This document shows, one piece after another, positions 1 through 11,857 of a stretch of 64,000 bases of DNA. Position 1 is the first letter of the stretch. Every line of letters starts with the position of its first letter. The stretch covers positions 1 to 64,000 of the forward strand of contig JADNYV010000002.1 in NCBI GenBank assembly GCA_015501055.1, given 5' to 3'. Under the pieces are notes generated by a model, which searched no databases, was not told the origin of the DNA, and worked only from the letters and a program-made list of their open reading frames with translations. This DNA is from Mucidula mucida (taxonomy: Eukaryota; Basidiomycota; Agaricomycetes; Agaricales; Physalacriaceae). Made by a program: the position numbers and the translations under genes.

Positions 1-748
1 ACCTTGTATTGAAAACCCCCGCGGTACTTCGGGAATTCCACTTTCTCAACCTCCCATTCCGGTTCGGCTCCTTCCAGCACAGGTGGTGGACGCGTGTCTC
101 GGGGTTGCGTCGGAAATTGGGCTCGTGGTAAGGCGTCAACAGGGCCTCATTGAACACGGGATGGATGCTTTTCCACGTGTGAGGAATCTGGAGCTTGTAA
201 GAGCTCGTCCCGACTTTCTTGATCACTTTGAACGGCCCGAACGTTTGTCATCGAGCTTCTTCATTGGTCGGTCCGTGCTGAGATTCGTCCCTTCCAGCCA
301 TACTTTGTCGCCTTCCTTGTACTCTACTGCCTCTGTCCGCTTTCCTGTCATAAAACCGTTTCATGTCCTCTTTGCCATCTTCAATGCTGACCCCACTTCG
401 TCCCATGTTTTCCTCATGCCGTCGGCAAACTCCTGCGCAGTCTCATTTCTCGATGCCGTTTTCGGAGCGGTGCCTTTGTAGGGATGTCTGCCCATGTCTG
501 CGAAGAACGGAGTGACTTTGGTCGCCGAGTGAACTCGATCGTTGTAAACAATTCAGCAGAGGGTAGCCATTCGTGCCAGTCGTTCTGATGGTAGTTGACA
601 AATAACCGTAAGAAATGTTCTATCTCTTGGTTCAGCCGTTCCGTCTGCCCATTTGCCTGTGGATGATACGCCGTTGTAAAGTTTCCTTGTATGCCCAACA
701 ACCGGTACAACTCCTTCATGAAACGCAGTGGTATTGTGGCCCGCATTT
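1..748 (-). mobile_element. Ty3/gypsy integrase C-terminal fragment (left arm, frame-broken)
   Basis: The reverse strand encodes the end of a retroviral-type integrase core with the HPQANGQTERLNQE signature, which holds the third acidic catalytic residue. A diverged tail follows and leaves the frame near 490-560. No gag, protease, reverse transcriptase or RNase H is present. The piece is a truncated, non-autonomous relic whose remainder could lie left of the window. It is the mirror copy of the intact ORF at 819-1646. Confidence 0.85.
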
Positions 749-1553
749 ACCGTGATCGCATTTTCCCCATACATGGGATGCCACGACAGATGATACATGA
801 TGCGGTCCACAATACCACTTGCGTTTCATGAAGGAGTTGTACCGGTTGTTGGGCATACAAGGAAACTTTACAATGGCGTATCATCCACAGGCAAATGGGC
901 AGACGGAACGGCTGAACCAAGAGATAGAACATTTCTTACGGTTATTTGTCAACTACCATCAGAACAACTGGCACGAATGGCTACCCTCTGCTGAATTTGT
1001 TTACAACGATCGAGTTCACTTGGCGACCAAAGTCACTCTGTTCTTTGCAGACATGGGCAGACATCCCTACAAAGGCACCACTCCAAAAACGGCATCGAGA
1101 AATGAGACTGCGCAGGAGTTTGCCGACGGCATGAGGAAGACATGGGATGAAGTGGGGTCAGCATTGAAGATGGCAAAAGAGGACATGAAACGGTTTTATG
1201 ACAGGAAGCGAACAGAGGCAGTAGAATACAAGGAAGGCGACAAAGTATGGCTGGAAGGGACAAATCTCAGCATGGACCGACCAATGAAGAAGCTTGATGA
1301 CAAACGATTTGGGCCGTTTAAAGTGATCAAGAAAGTCGGGACGAGCTCTTACAAGCTCCAGATTCCTCATACGTGGAAAAGCATCCATCCCATGTTCAAT
1401 GAGGCCCTGTTGACGCCTTACCACGAGCCGCAATTTCCGACGCAACCCCGAGACACGCGTCCACCACCTGTGCTGGAAGGAGCCGAACCGGAATGGGAGG
1501 TTGAGAAAGTGGTGAATTCCCGGAAGTACCGCGGGGGTTTTCAATACAAGGTT
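1..1553. repeat. Large inverted repeat made of two Ty3/gypsy integrase ends
   Basis: Bases 1-748 are the reverse complement of about 799-1553, with a central spacer of about 50 bp (749-798). Both arms carry the same integrase C-terminal coding sequence in opposite directions. The left arm is cut by the window edge, so the true repeat may be longer. The arms differ at scattered bases, for example in the reading frame around 500-560 against 990-1060. This fits either two independent insertions or one old inverted duplication. The arrangement is seen directly; its origin is inferred. Confidence 0.9.
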
Positions 1554-1646
1554 CACTGGAAGGGTTATGGCACACACGAGCAGACATGGGAACCGGCATG
1601 CAATCTTAAAAATGCCGACGAAGCCATCAGCGATTTCCACCAATAA
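799..1646 (+). pseudogene. Ty3/gypsy chromovirus integrase C-terminus with chromodomain (5'-truncated)
   Basis: This open frame covers only the last part of a Pol polyprotein. It begins inside the integrase core (GPQYHLRFMKEL), passes the HPQANGQTERLNQE block with the final catalytic Glu, and continues through the GPF/Y-like region (KRFGPFKVIKKVG). It ends in a chromodomain with the VHWKGYGTHEQTWEP core and a terminal stop. Chromodomains at the integrase end define the chromovirus lineage of Ty3/gypsy elements, where they target insertion to particular chromatin. Upstream pol is replaced by the palindromic spacer, so the element cannot be autonomous. The 3' side looks intact because a polypurine tract and an LTR follow in order. 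Confidence 0.9.
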
Positions 1647-1818
1647 TATCCGAACAAGCCGAAGCCACCCGCGCTTGCTCGCATTGAAGTCCCCATGTTG
1701 CAATTTCCATCACATCTATTCTGACCCATGCCACCGCCTGATACCGAACCCCTTAACGTCATGCTACCCTCTGCAGCCCTCATGGAGCAACTCTGGCGCA
1801 GAATGGAACTTGCGCCTT

Positions 1819-1828
1819 AAGGAGGGGG
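1819..1828 (+). other. Polypurine tract of the gypsy element
   Basis: A purine run (AAGGAGGGGG) lies three bases before the TGTTA that opens the LTR and about 170 bp after the integrase stop. In LTR retrotransposons this is the plus-strand priming site used during reverse transcription. Its position directly upstream of the LTR supports the boundary chosen. Confidence 0.7.
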
Positions 1829-1831
1829 TGA

Positions 1832-2363
1832 TGTTATGAATCGCCATATTTTCACATTTTCACATCTTATCATATCTTATCGGGGGCCTTGTCTTATCAA
1901 TCAACGGACCGTTTCATCATCTGTTTCGTCACCGATCATACCCCTTTTCATTACCGAAGCCGTACTCATGTCGGACACACGTCCAACACATGGATGACAT
2001 CATACATGCCGATACCTCATGGACTTCCTATTGTATACACACCACCGACACTTGTAGCACACATGGTTGTTTCAGTATTATTACTTACATGCAGACACCA
2101 CTCGTATTTAATGGTTTCACGGACTAGTAGCATACAGCACTGGGTCAAGGGCGTGGAGTTATCCCTAGCGGAAACATGTATGGACAAGGAGTCCCAAACA
2201 CAGACTTATTAGTATAGAAGCAGTAGTGTAGTATCATTGTACTTTAGTTCCAATCTTGTTTATACACCTGGCCTAGCCTAGTCTTACGAACACGAACACT
2301 TTCTCTTTTAAGTTCTTGCTGTGGTACCTGGTTTAGTCTTGTGGCTATAGTCAGTCGCTAACA
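1832..2363 (+). repeat. 3' LTR of the Ty3/gypsy element
   Basis: The 532 bp segment starts TGTTA and ends TAACA, a 5 bp terminal inverted repeat of the usual TG...CA type. It directly follows the polypurine tract. No matching 5' LTR is present in the window, so target-site duplication and LTR divergence cannot be checked here. Sequence homologous to the flank of kinase copy 3 begins only a few bases after the LTR (about 2367), so the LTR end appears to sit inside the duplicated kinase segment. Confidence 0.75.
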
Positions 2364-2915
2364 GCACCGTGCCTCAGAGACATTTGTCATGAGTTCATTT
2401 GCTCCCAAATCCATGTGCTGACATTTGCTGGCATGCATGGTGACAAAACTATCCTTCAATAGTTTCCAAAAAGCAATAATCCTAGCAATATGCTCTGCGC
2501 CACAGATTGGTCTTAGTCAATCATTGTCCCTATTGATCAGAATCTCTTTACCATAGCTCTGCTCTGGTAATTATACAGTACAATCCGGCTTTTAATCCTC
2601 ACGTAGCCAATACATGCACGAGTAGCTTGAGTTCACGATTTAACACAAAGGTTCGGCGATTAGCGAAACTCGTCGGATTCATCGGACCGAAGCGGACGGT
2701 CACGATGCTGAATTTGAATTGCCCTCGTCCCTCTCACTTTTTTCTGGCATTGGCATTGCGACGTGTCCAACCTGCGTTAAGAACGGCGGAAATATTGGCT
2801 GGTCCAGAGACCGAAGACGTCTGATTGTCGTGTTTCAAGGTATGTTCAACATATTTGTTTTTGCCTTCTATTACCAATGGCGCCTCTTTAGTTGCGCGTT
2901 CCTGCCATCTCACGT
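2364..2915 (-). pseudogene. Decayed NOC4 5'-end fragment in front of kinase copy 1
   Basis: No open gene is present. About 2367-2450 aligns with the first coding part of NOC4 (about 8120-8200), including a shared run around 'gctcccaaatccatgt', and with the equivalent flank of kinase copy 3 (about 11913-11990). About 2665-2720 again resembles the NOC4 start region near 8460-8500. The segment therefore looks like the 5' part of NOC4 carried along when the kinase was duplicated, then eroded. The reading frame is lost. Confidence 0.6.
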
Positions 2916-5745
2916 ATGAGCACAACAACGGCTGAAAGTGTGTATGAAGATGACAAAGCCGACTATGCAAAACAATGTCGCGTTGCGGACACGACCAAGT
3001 TCTTGAAAAAGCTGCTGCCTGTTCCCGACCGCATCATTGAGACAGTACTTGAGAAGCTCACTGGCTCTCACTACGACGGGAAACGCTGGAAGGATTTTCC
3101 CTATGGTGACACCGCTGTCAAGGGGAAAGCGCTTTACGCGCCTTTCATTAAAGTCGCCAATGCCATTCGGAGCGCCATAAAAGAGGCGGCGGAAGCGACT
3201 AACGACCTTCATGACGTAGCGGAATGGGTAGAATATGATTCCCAAATGCCGGAACCCAGCCACTCGGATGCTGCTCGACCGGACTGTCTTCTGGCGCATA
3301 ACGTCTCCAAGTTCGCTGCAAAGAATTGGCCCACGGACGACGGACAACCAGACGCGAAGGAAAAGGCGGGTTCTGTTTGATGTACATTTCCTGACCAACT
3401 TTACTCATATTCACCAGGAGACACAGAGGAAGAAAGCATTACAGGTGTCAACATTTTTACTGCCTCTGTATACTTCTGATACATATCCTCAATGCAGGTG
3501 TCTAACTGGTGGCTGCAGGTCATCTGTGCCGTCGAGATGAAACGGAAAGACTCGCAGAAAGTGACGGATATCGTTAAACAGCTAATTGGGCATCTTCGTC
3601 GCATCCTTTCAGAACAACTGGATCGAAGATTTGTCTTTGGCCTGACGATCGGACCCAAACACATGACCGTGTGGCTACACGACCGCTCGGGTGTCTTGGG
3701 TACCAGCGAATCTTTCGATATTCACCAGGTTTGTCCTCATTGAACGTTTACACTGCGGCAAAGGGCACGCTTCTCATTCGCTCTCTTCTGTAGGATCCTC
3801 ACTCTTTCATCCGCGTCATTGGGGCATTTAGTGTTCTTCCTGCGGAACAACTGGGTTTCGATACACAAATGAAGTTCTATGCATCGCCCGACAACATTGT
3901 CCCCACCTACAGGTTGAATCATGAGGCCGCCCTTGTTTATTTGACCGCTACTGGTAGGGAGAAGCAATGGGTCATTACGACCAACGGGAACGAGCAATAT
4001 CTTACTGTCAAAGCTCTTTCTATCTCGCGTGCGCGTGTTATGCATGGCCCGGCTTCGCTAGTTTGGGCCGTAGTCGCCTTCAAGGACGGGCAGGTGACGA
4101 GCAAGAAGGTCGGTTCTTGCGATTAATGCAAGGGCGTGGCTGACGTACTTTGTCAGATCCTCGTACTCAAACAGTGTTGGCGTCCTGTGGGGAGTAAGAG
4201 TGAACAAGAAATGCTCCTGAAAGTGAAGAATGCAGCTGCTGATATGACCGATACTTCCGGCGAGGACTTCGTCGTTCATGTCCAATTAGAGGAAACAATC
4301 ACCATGTCAGGCAAAGAGGACATTACAGGGTCATTGATACGCAAAGGATTGCAAGTTTCCGCTTCCAAGCGTACACTTGATGCGGCCGAGCGTTATCTGC
4401 GCGTCAATATGACGGACGACGACATCATATCCATTGTAGCAGTTACCTCCTCACGTCCTACTTCTCGCATCCATACTCGACTCCTACTGTCTACGTTCGG
4501 GTGGCCTCTGAAGAATTTCAAGACTCGTCGAGAAGCTGTGCGTGGTATTCGTGATGCCGTCGTTGGTAAGTGCGGACTATGTCTCTCAGTCGTCCCTCTC
4601 CTACCGTGTTTAGGTCATGAATATGTTTACTACAACGGTCTTCTACATCAAGACATCAGCCCGGGCAACATCGTATTGGCCTGGTGTGATGAAGACGTCG
4701 GTACTACCGGCCTTGGAACCAAGGGCTGCCTGATTGACTTTGATCGCGGTAAATATGGCAGACGCCACGAGTCCGTTCTCCATGTTCCTGCAAAATTCGA
4801 TGCCGTGGCCAGTGATGTAGCTGATGTTCTGAAACCAACATTCCTGAGGTTCTTGGAGACACCAACAAATATTCCCTTGACCTTGAAGAACGACGCTATC
4901 ATCGCTGGCTCCAGAGTCACACCTCTCGGGAATGTATATAAGTACCTGTCGACAGTGTGGACACATGTTTCCACCTTTGCACAAGGTGGCCAAACCATTG
5001 ACTTTTCTATTCTGAAGTGGACAAAGGTACGGGCAGCCTTCGCTCTGAGGACTGCAGCTGACGCGTACTAGGTTTTGCAGCTATTCAGTTTCAAACTCAC
5101 GGAGGAAGAGCGTCGATCGGATTCTCGCACTGTATGTTGGTCTGTACTGCTGGGCTTTCCATGCTGAACTCGTACAAGGGCACACCACCGTATACAAGCG
5201 GTGAAATTCTCTCGCGAGAAAGGTACTATATTGATCCCGACTTGTTCCATGACGCGGTGCATGACATGGAATCATTTTTCTGGGTGTTGATTCATATATG
5301 CCTCACACGCAGCGGACCAGATGCCCAACAACGAGCAGAGCTCGACGGAGACAACAAGGACCACCAGCAATTACGTTTCATTGTCCACTGCTTCTTCAGT
5401 TGCAATGAGGATGACCTCGCGTTCAACAAGAGAAAGTTGTTCAAAGCTCCTGACGACTTCGAGAAAGTCATCATTCCGCACTTCCACCCATACTTTGACG
5501 AGCTGAAGCCGTTCATGCGGGAATGGTTCAGTCTTCTTGTGTTAGCCTATGACTACCTTGAGGGTTACGAATACCACAACATTCATAGGAGGGTGCTGGA
5601 TATCTTGGATCGTGCTTTGGCGTCTATGACGCTCGAGGAGCGGGATTCTGATGCAGGTCGGAAAGCTGTGATTGAATCGCGTCGCGACTCGCTTTGCAAG
5701 CTAACAGAGATCCGGGAGGGACACAAGTATTGGCAGGTGCTTTGA
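2916..5745 (+). CDS. FunK1-type fungal protein kinase, copy 1
   Basis: Multi-exon gene for a protein of the basidiomycete FunK1 kinase family (Pfam fungal-type protein kinase). The start at 2916 matches the start of copy 3. The N-terminal half carries the conserved WKDFPY and WWLQVICAVEMKRKDSQ blocks, the latter holding the likely ATP-anchoring Lys. After the intron at about 4566-4613 come the catalytic loop, read as HQDISPGNI, and the metal-binding motif LIDFD. The family substrate-binding segment GTPPYTSGEIL and the DMESFFWVLIHIC helix follow. The catalytic Arg of HRD is Gln here, as in copy 3 but not copy 2. The donor at 3355 reads GC instead of the GT seen in copies 2 and 3, and the first intron of copies 2 and 3 is missing. 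The tail is shorter than that of copy 2. Substrates of this family are unknown. Confidence 0.85.
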
Positions 5746-6295
5746 TAGAAATAGCAGACGCGCTACTATTGTAGAGTAGTCAATAGAGTACTATAGAGTA
5801 TTTGAATGTTTGCTGTATCTGCCCTCCTCCAGATGCAATTTGGAGTTGAAAGACGTATGAGCTTCCTCTTAGTGCGCCGAAGATATCAAGACTTCAGTAG
5901 GACAGTAGATACACTGCGTAGTTCTTTGATGACCACTGCGTGCAATGGCTGGTTCAATTCGTCCCGGGGGGGGGGTGAAAAAGATGGAATGAGCGTAGGG
6001 CTTCATATACTACTATTGATGATTTCCGTTACCTGCAAAGCTAATTTGCTGAAAGACTGGTGCACAGAAAGTCTCTGAATCCAGTAATCCTGCCAAGAGT
6101 TATTGGTTTGGTCTATGTTCGATGTCCAATCTTTCCACTTGGTCTAGGAAAAGCAAGAATTAGTCGTGACACATCATGATAGACGACCTTGCGGATCTCA
6201 TGTACGCGTCTCATTCATACAGCGCGAGCAATTGCTTGCACGAATGTCTGTACATATCGCTCAACTTGTCAAGAGTATATCGCAACAACGGTCTT
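5746..6295. other. Intergenic region between kinase copy 1 and NOC4
   Basis: No gene was recognised. The two flanking genes converge here, so both 3' ends fall in this stretch. It contains a run of ten G at 5966-5975, a likely place for sequencing or replication slippage. Confidence 0.5.
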
Positions 6296-8525
6296 TTAAA
6301 GACTACCAAACGACCACAGATCAGTGACGACATCCTCTGAATCCACAGCTGTGCCATCCTCCAATGTACGTGGTTTGAATAGATGCGCCGCCACTTTTAG
6401 CCCATTACCCAACTCATTCAACGGAGGCTCCTTTTTTATTTTCCGATTCGCTTCCGTGTCATACAGCTAGAAACGTCCCATCACCTCGGGGTTTTGTTGA
6501 TAATTATGACACTTACAGTCGAATATGTATGATCCAAAAAGTCCTCCGATCGAGAACCCAGGCTTCGTGAACGCCTCAGAAAAGATCTTGGCTAATGTCG
6601 ATACACCCGAGTGGTAATGCGTCCGGTGTGATTGGAGCTCCCAAAGCGAGCTGTCTAATGCGTTCGTGCTTAGTGGGTTGGGTTCCTCAGGGAGGAAAGG
6701 ATCTGCGGCCACAGTGAGACTGTGAATCAACACGGAAACAAGCAGCCTACCTCCATCCGGGGCATCCTCTTCAGCGCGATGTATCATGACCATGAGCGCA
6801 GGGTGGCGCTTCATTATGTTGTAAGTGAATGGTATGAGGATGATCACGCCGGCGGGTGGCGCGGATAATGACAAACGCGACAATCGTTTTACGAACGAGG
6901 CAAGGAGGGTTGCGGGGATATGGCTAGACGACAGGTTAATTTCTACAGAACTCCACTACATGGGGAATACTTACGTTGAGCTGAGGAAAAGTTCAGTCAT
7001 GCGGAAGAACCTTGCGCGATGTTTCAAGTGGAACAAGTCGCGATCCAGGAAAGCGTATAGGTGAGTGTAGATTGAAGGGTAGTCTCTGTGACACCATAAA
7101 TATAGGACGTAGACGATAGGATTGTGACGTACAGATTGTACTCCTTCATCAGAGCGAAAAGAGCGTTGAGTGCCAATAGACCGACAGTGCCACCTGGAGT
7201 GAATGAGGGAAAACTCTTCGCGACATAATGGTTAACAAACCGTAGTCGACACAGGCGCCTATCCAATCCATCACCAGAACCGGCCGCGTCAAATGAGGCA
7301 TGACGCCTCGGTGCAGAATATTTAGCACACGAGTAGCAAGAACTTTACTTGCCTGAGCATTGCTTTTGACGGACAGCCGAGGCAGTAACTCTAGCCAAGC
7401 TCGAGTGAAGACAGCCTTATGCGATGCTAGCGAATGCAAAGATTGATGTATGGTCAACGAGTGGACGCGTCCTTTCGGTCCTTCGTTCTTCTTGAGGTCT
7501 TTGGCAGTTGTGTCCTCGTCGAAAAACTTTCTCCAATCGTCCTCCTCGTCCTCTTTGGCGTTCTCAGCCTCCTCCTCCTCTTCATCGCCGTCTTTGCTTT
7601 TTAAAGTCTTCACTTTGGGAGGCTTAGTGCCGAGTTCCTCTACCCACCATGCGTTTAGTTCTGCTGGTTCAGTTGGGAAATGTGGTTAAGCCTTCTAATA
7701 TCTGGAGAAGATTCGAAGCGAGGTTGGGTTCTACTGAACTTGCGAGTATAGAACTGGAGGTGAAAGTCAGTGAATGAACTGTCAAGGTTCTGAGTTACTG
7801 ACCCTGCTTCTCGTAAAAAGAACCATCGTATATCGTCATGGACGCTAAACCAGGTTTCGTGGAAAAGGTGAAGGACGTCTGTGTCTATAGAACCATTGGA
7901 AACTGAGGACCCTTTTCGCGACGAGGATGGGCAAGAAAGCAGCGCGTAAACGATTTTACGGAAGTGGGAATTGTGGAACTGGGGGGCGGAGGGAGTAGAG
8001 AAGGCAGTAGATAGATGTTTCTGTAGCGAAAAAAGTATTTGAAGAACTGATACCTGCATCACATAAGTATCATAGACTGCATATAATAAGAAGTCGCACC
8101 CTTAGTGTTCTCTCATCGTCCTTCATCAAGCCGCAGAGATATTCGACATATGAATTCATGCGCTCCCAAATCCATGTTTTCACTGCTTTTGCGCTCTCAT
8201 CACCGGAAACACAGCTTCCCTTGACGACTATAAGCACAAAGATTCTGTACATCGCATAGACTTCCTGCGACTCTTTACAAGAACGGGTAGTGTCCAGCAG
8301 ATCGGCCAAAGGATTCAAGGATGCATTGTTTTCGACTGCACGGGTAAGCTGCTGCTCCAACTCTTGAATGGATTGCAACACTTTTGTATCCTTTTCGATT
8401 CTGCGCTTCTTCGTCGGCGGGAGGGAGATCCGATCATCCCATTCGGGTCCGGCAGAGATCGGCCCGTCGGACCGAAAGCGGTGGTTGAAACTCGTACAGC
8501 TCTTGACACGAATCTCGACACTCAT
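6296..8525 (-). CDS. NOC4: Nucleolar complex protein 4 (CBF/Mak21 family)
   Basis: Noc4 works with Nop14 in nucleolar maturation and export of the 40S ribosomal subunit. The protein starts around residue MSVEIRVKSC (an in-frame Met also lies at 8546), followed by a basic KKRRIEKD patch. An acidic stretch near 7560-7590 precedes the CBF domain, which begins at about FTRAWLELLPRL and includes ILHRGVMPHL, MDWIGACVDYGG, FLDRDLFHLKHRARFFRM and PPAGVIILIPFTYNIMKRHP. It ends FLDHTYSTLYDTE...VVTDLWSFGSL. Introns are short GT-AG. Near 6545 the frame needs a one-base correction between FSI and EDFLDHTY. NOC4 is head-to-head with kinase copy 2, and fragments of its 5' end also lie before copies 1 and 3. 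Confidence 0.88.
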
Positions 8526-8582
8526 GTACTCGGCGTGGTCGAACAATAGCTGATGTGGACCCGATAATCGATAACGAGCGTC

Positions 8583-8589
8583 TATAAAA
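8583..8589 (+). promoter_or_regulatory. Possible TATA box for kinase copy 2
   Basis: TATAAAA lies in the short gap between the divergent NOC4 and kinase starts, 54 bp before the upstream in-frame ATG (8637) and 138 bp before the ATG (8721) aligned with the other two kinases. The spacing suits transcription starting near 8615-8660, which would favour 8721 as the translation start. No experimental support is visible. Confidence 0.35.
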
Positions 8590-8720
8590 CGCCTGTCTGA
8601 AGGTATGATTCGATATCTCCTTCACCTACGTCGTCGATGACTTCTCGCGAGCTTCACTACGGAGGCAATTTGGGTCTTACTCCCATCTCTCAGCGCAGAG
8701 CCACGGGTCTGAGCAAATCG

Positions 8721-11700
8721 ATGAACACTGAAACTGCTGCCACCGTCCGTGAAGATGTCGAAGCCGACTTTACAAAGCATTGTCGCGTCGCGAAAACGAA
8801 GGACTTCATGGCCAACTTATTTCCTGTCGACGCCGACGTCATTGACGAAGTATACAGTAAAGTTCAGGAAACTCTCGACTACGACGGGCAGCGCTGGAAA
8901 GATTTCCCTCCTGAGAACACTGTCGTCAAGGAGAAGGTACTCTACGCGCCCTTCGTCAATGCCGCTAATGCTATTCGGACCGCCACTGAGGCTGTGATGG
9001 CGGGAAGAAAAGACGACCACCACGGCCTTCGCGACGTAGCGGAATGGGTGGATTATCATTCCCAAATCCCACAGTCCAGCAATCCAGATGCCGCACATAT
9101 TCGACCAGACTGTCTTCTTGCCCACAATGTATCCAAGTTCCGGGCAGTCGCGTCGGCGAACGATGTGAGTATCTTTTAGCGTCAGTTTTGATTATTCGCT
9201 CATCTTTTGTAGACGAAACAAACTAAGAAGAAGGACAAAGTGAGCTCTGTTCAACGTTCACTTCCGGACTAATTCTCACGTTCAACAGGAAGCACAGAGG
9301 CAGGCAACGCTCCAGGTACGAAAGGTCACTCACGTTCTCTGTACCCTTCTAACGCAACTATACCTCGTAGGCGTCTGTCTGGTGGTTACAGATCATCTGT
9401 GCCGTCGAAATGAAACGCAAGGATTCGCAGGATGGTCTGGACATCGTCAAACAGCTGATTGGATATCTGCGTCGCATCCTTCGCGAACAACTAGATCGAA
9501 GATTTGTCTTTGGCTTGACTCTCGGACCTAATTTGATGACGGTGTGGTTGCATGACCGCTCCGGTGTCTTGGGTACAACCACATCGTTCGATATTCACAA
9601 GGTTTATCCTACTCTCTACTATCGCAATGACACTTCTGACGCCGTCAATGTACAGGAGCCTCGTTCTTTCATCCGAGTCATTGCGGCATTCAGTGTTCTG
9701 ACGATGGAACAACTAGGTTATGATACGCAAATGAAATTTTACGCATCTCCCACCAGCATCGTCCCCACCTACCGGTTAGATGACGAGGCCGCCCCCATCT
9801 ATCTATCCGCCACCAGAGAAAAGCAATGGGTCATCACGACCAACAACAAAGAGCAATATCTCACTGTCAAAGTCCTTTCTATATCTCGTGCATATATGAT
9901 GCAGGGCCGAGCTTCGCTAGTGTGGGCAGTCGTTCCCTTTAAAGACGGGAAGATCACGAGCAAGAAGGTGAGTTCTTGCTATTTCATTTGCGAGTGTGGC
10001 TCACCCCATGGTATCAGCTTCTTGTACTGAAGCAGTCTTGGCGCCCTGTCGAGACTGACAGCGAACAAGAAATGCTCACCAAAGTCAAGAATGCGGCTGC
10101 AGTCACGGCAGCGGAGATTTCTGCCGCAGCCGCGACAGAGGAGAATGCGGCTGCGTATACAGAGCAGTACACAGCTGCCTTTATGGAGGGCAAGGAGTAC
10201 ATAGGTCAAGTCCAGCTTGAGGAAACGATTTCCATGCGAGAAGACGCAGACATAACGGGTTCTTTGATACGCAGGGGTCTAACGATCGCGCCGTCCACCT
10301 GGACTCCTCCTTCCACAGCTTCTAAGCGTAATCGCGACGAAACCATCGAAAGCTACCTCCACGTCAACGCAACCGACGGCGACATCATCTCTGTCGGAAC
10401 ATCTGTGAATGCCTCGTCTCCTCCTATTTCCCGCATTCATACTCGACTCTTGCTCTCCACATTTGGGTGGCCTCTCAAGTATTTTAGAACCCGCCGAGAA
10501 GCGGTGCGCGGTATTAGGGATGCCATTGGTGGTAAGTGCCTTCCATATAACTCGTTTATGTGCCCTCATCTTGCTTAGGTCATGGATATGTTTACTACCA
10601 CGGCCTTATGCATCGCGACATCAGCCCGGGCAACATTATATTGGCATGGTGCGATGGAGAAGAGGGTACTACCGGCCTGGGAACCAAAGGCTGCCTCATT
10701 GACTTCGATCGCGGTAAATATGGTATCGAGAACGCGTCCGCTCTCGAGGTTCCTGCAACATTCGATGCCATGACCGGAGATGTAGCTGATACGCTGATAC
10801 CAAGTTTCCGGATGTTCTTGGAGACACCTAAAACTACTCCGTTGGCCTTGGAGAACGATGCTATCATCGCTGGCTCCAAAGCCAGCCCGTTCAGTGATCT
10901 ATTCGGCTACCTGTCTTCAGCATGGACACATGTTTCTACCTTTGAACAATGTGGCCAAACCGTTAACTGTTCTGTTCTGAAATGGACGAAGGTACGGCAG
11001 CCTTCGCTCTGAGGACATGCAACTGACGGGTACTAGGGTTTGCGGAAATTCAGTTTTAAATTCACGGAGGAACAGCGTCAATCGGGCTCACGCACTGTAT
11101 GTTGGTCTCTGCTGCAGATTTTTCCATTCTGAACTCATACAAGGGCACACCACCATATACAAGCGGCGAAATTCTCTCACGAGAAAGGTATTACCCAGGC
11201 CCTGGATTGGATTTGTTCCATGACGCGCTGCATGACATTGAATCATTCTTCTGGGTGTTGGTTCATATATGCATCACACGCAGCGGACCAGATGCACAAC
11301 GGCGAGCAGAGCTCGAAGGAGATGGCAAAGACCACCCGGAATTACACCTGGTTGTATACTGTCTTTTCGACGGTGATCAGAATGTTCTTGCTTTTAACAA
11401 GAAAAAGTTGTTCAGGGCTCCCGACGACTTTGAGAACTTGATTGTCCCCCATTTCCACCCATACTTCATTGTGCTGAAGCCATGCATGCAGGAATGGTTC
11501 AGGCTTCTTGTGCTAGCCTACCAATATGTTGAGGGTTATGAATACCACAACATTCATAGGAGGGTGTTGGATATCTTGGATCGTGCACTGGCGATCATGC
11601 CGTTGGAGAAGTCAGACTTGTCTGAAGGCCGGACAGCTGTGCGTGAGGAGCGCCGCGACTCGCTTTACGATCTAACCAAACATTTCGCGGAGGTTGATGG

Positions 11701-11857
11701 GGACACAGGTATTGTTCATGGTTTTGATAGAACATCTCCACGGGCCCAGCGCCCTGGAAACGCAGAGCAATACACTGATCCAACAGACTCTTCAGCGAAC
11801 TTCAAGCCGTTGCCATCCTCGCCAACGCCTGCGTCGAAAAAAGCGAGGCGGTACTAG
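8721..11857 (+). CDS. FunK1-type fungal protein kinase, copy 2
   Basis: The most complete and canonical of the three kinases. The start at 8721 (MNTETAATVREDVEAD) aligns with the starts of the other copies; an upstream in-frame ATG exists at 8637. It has the WKDFPP and WWLQIICAVEMKRKDSQ blocks, an Ala-rich insert (about 10090-10190) absent from the other copies, and a full catalytic loop MHRDISPGNI with the HRD Arg present. LIDFDRGKYG, GTPPYTSGEIL and DIESFFWVLVHIC follow. The extended C-terminus ends in a basic SKKARRY tail, common in this family. All introns use GT-AG. It is divergent from NOC4. It is probably the ancestral locus, since intact NOC4 sits only here. Confidence 0.87.

Noticed and set aside
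5948..5970. Sequence resembling a tRNA T-arm (GGTTCAATTC)
   Set aside because: No acceptor stem, anticodon arm or A box at the right distance.
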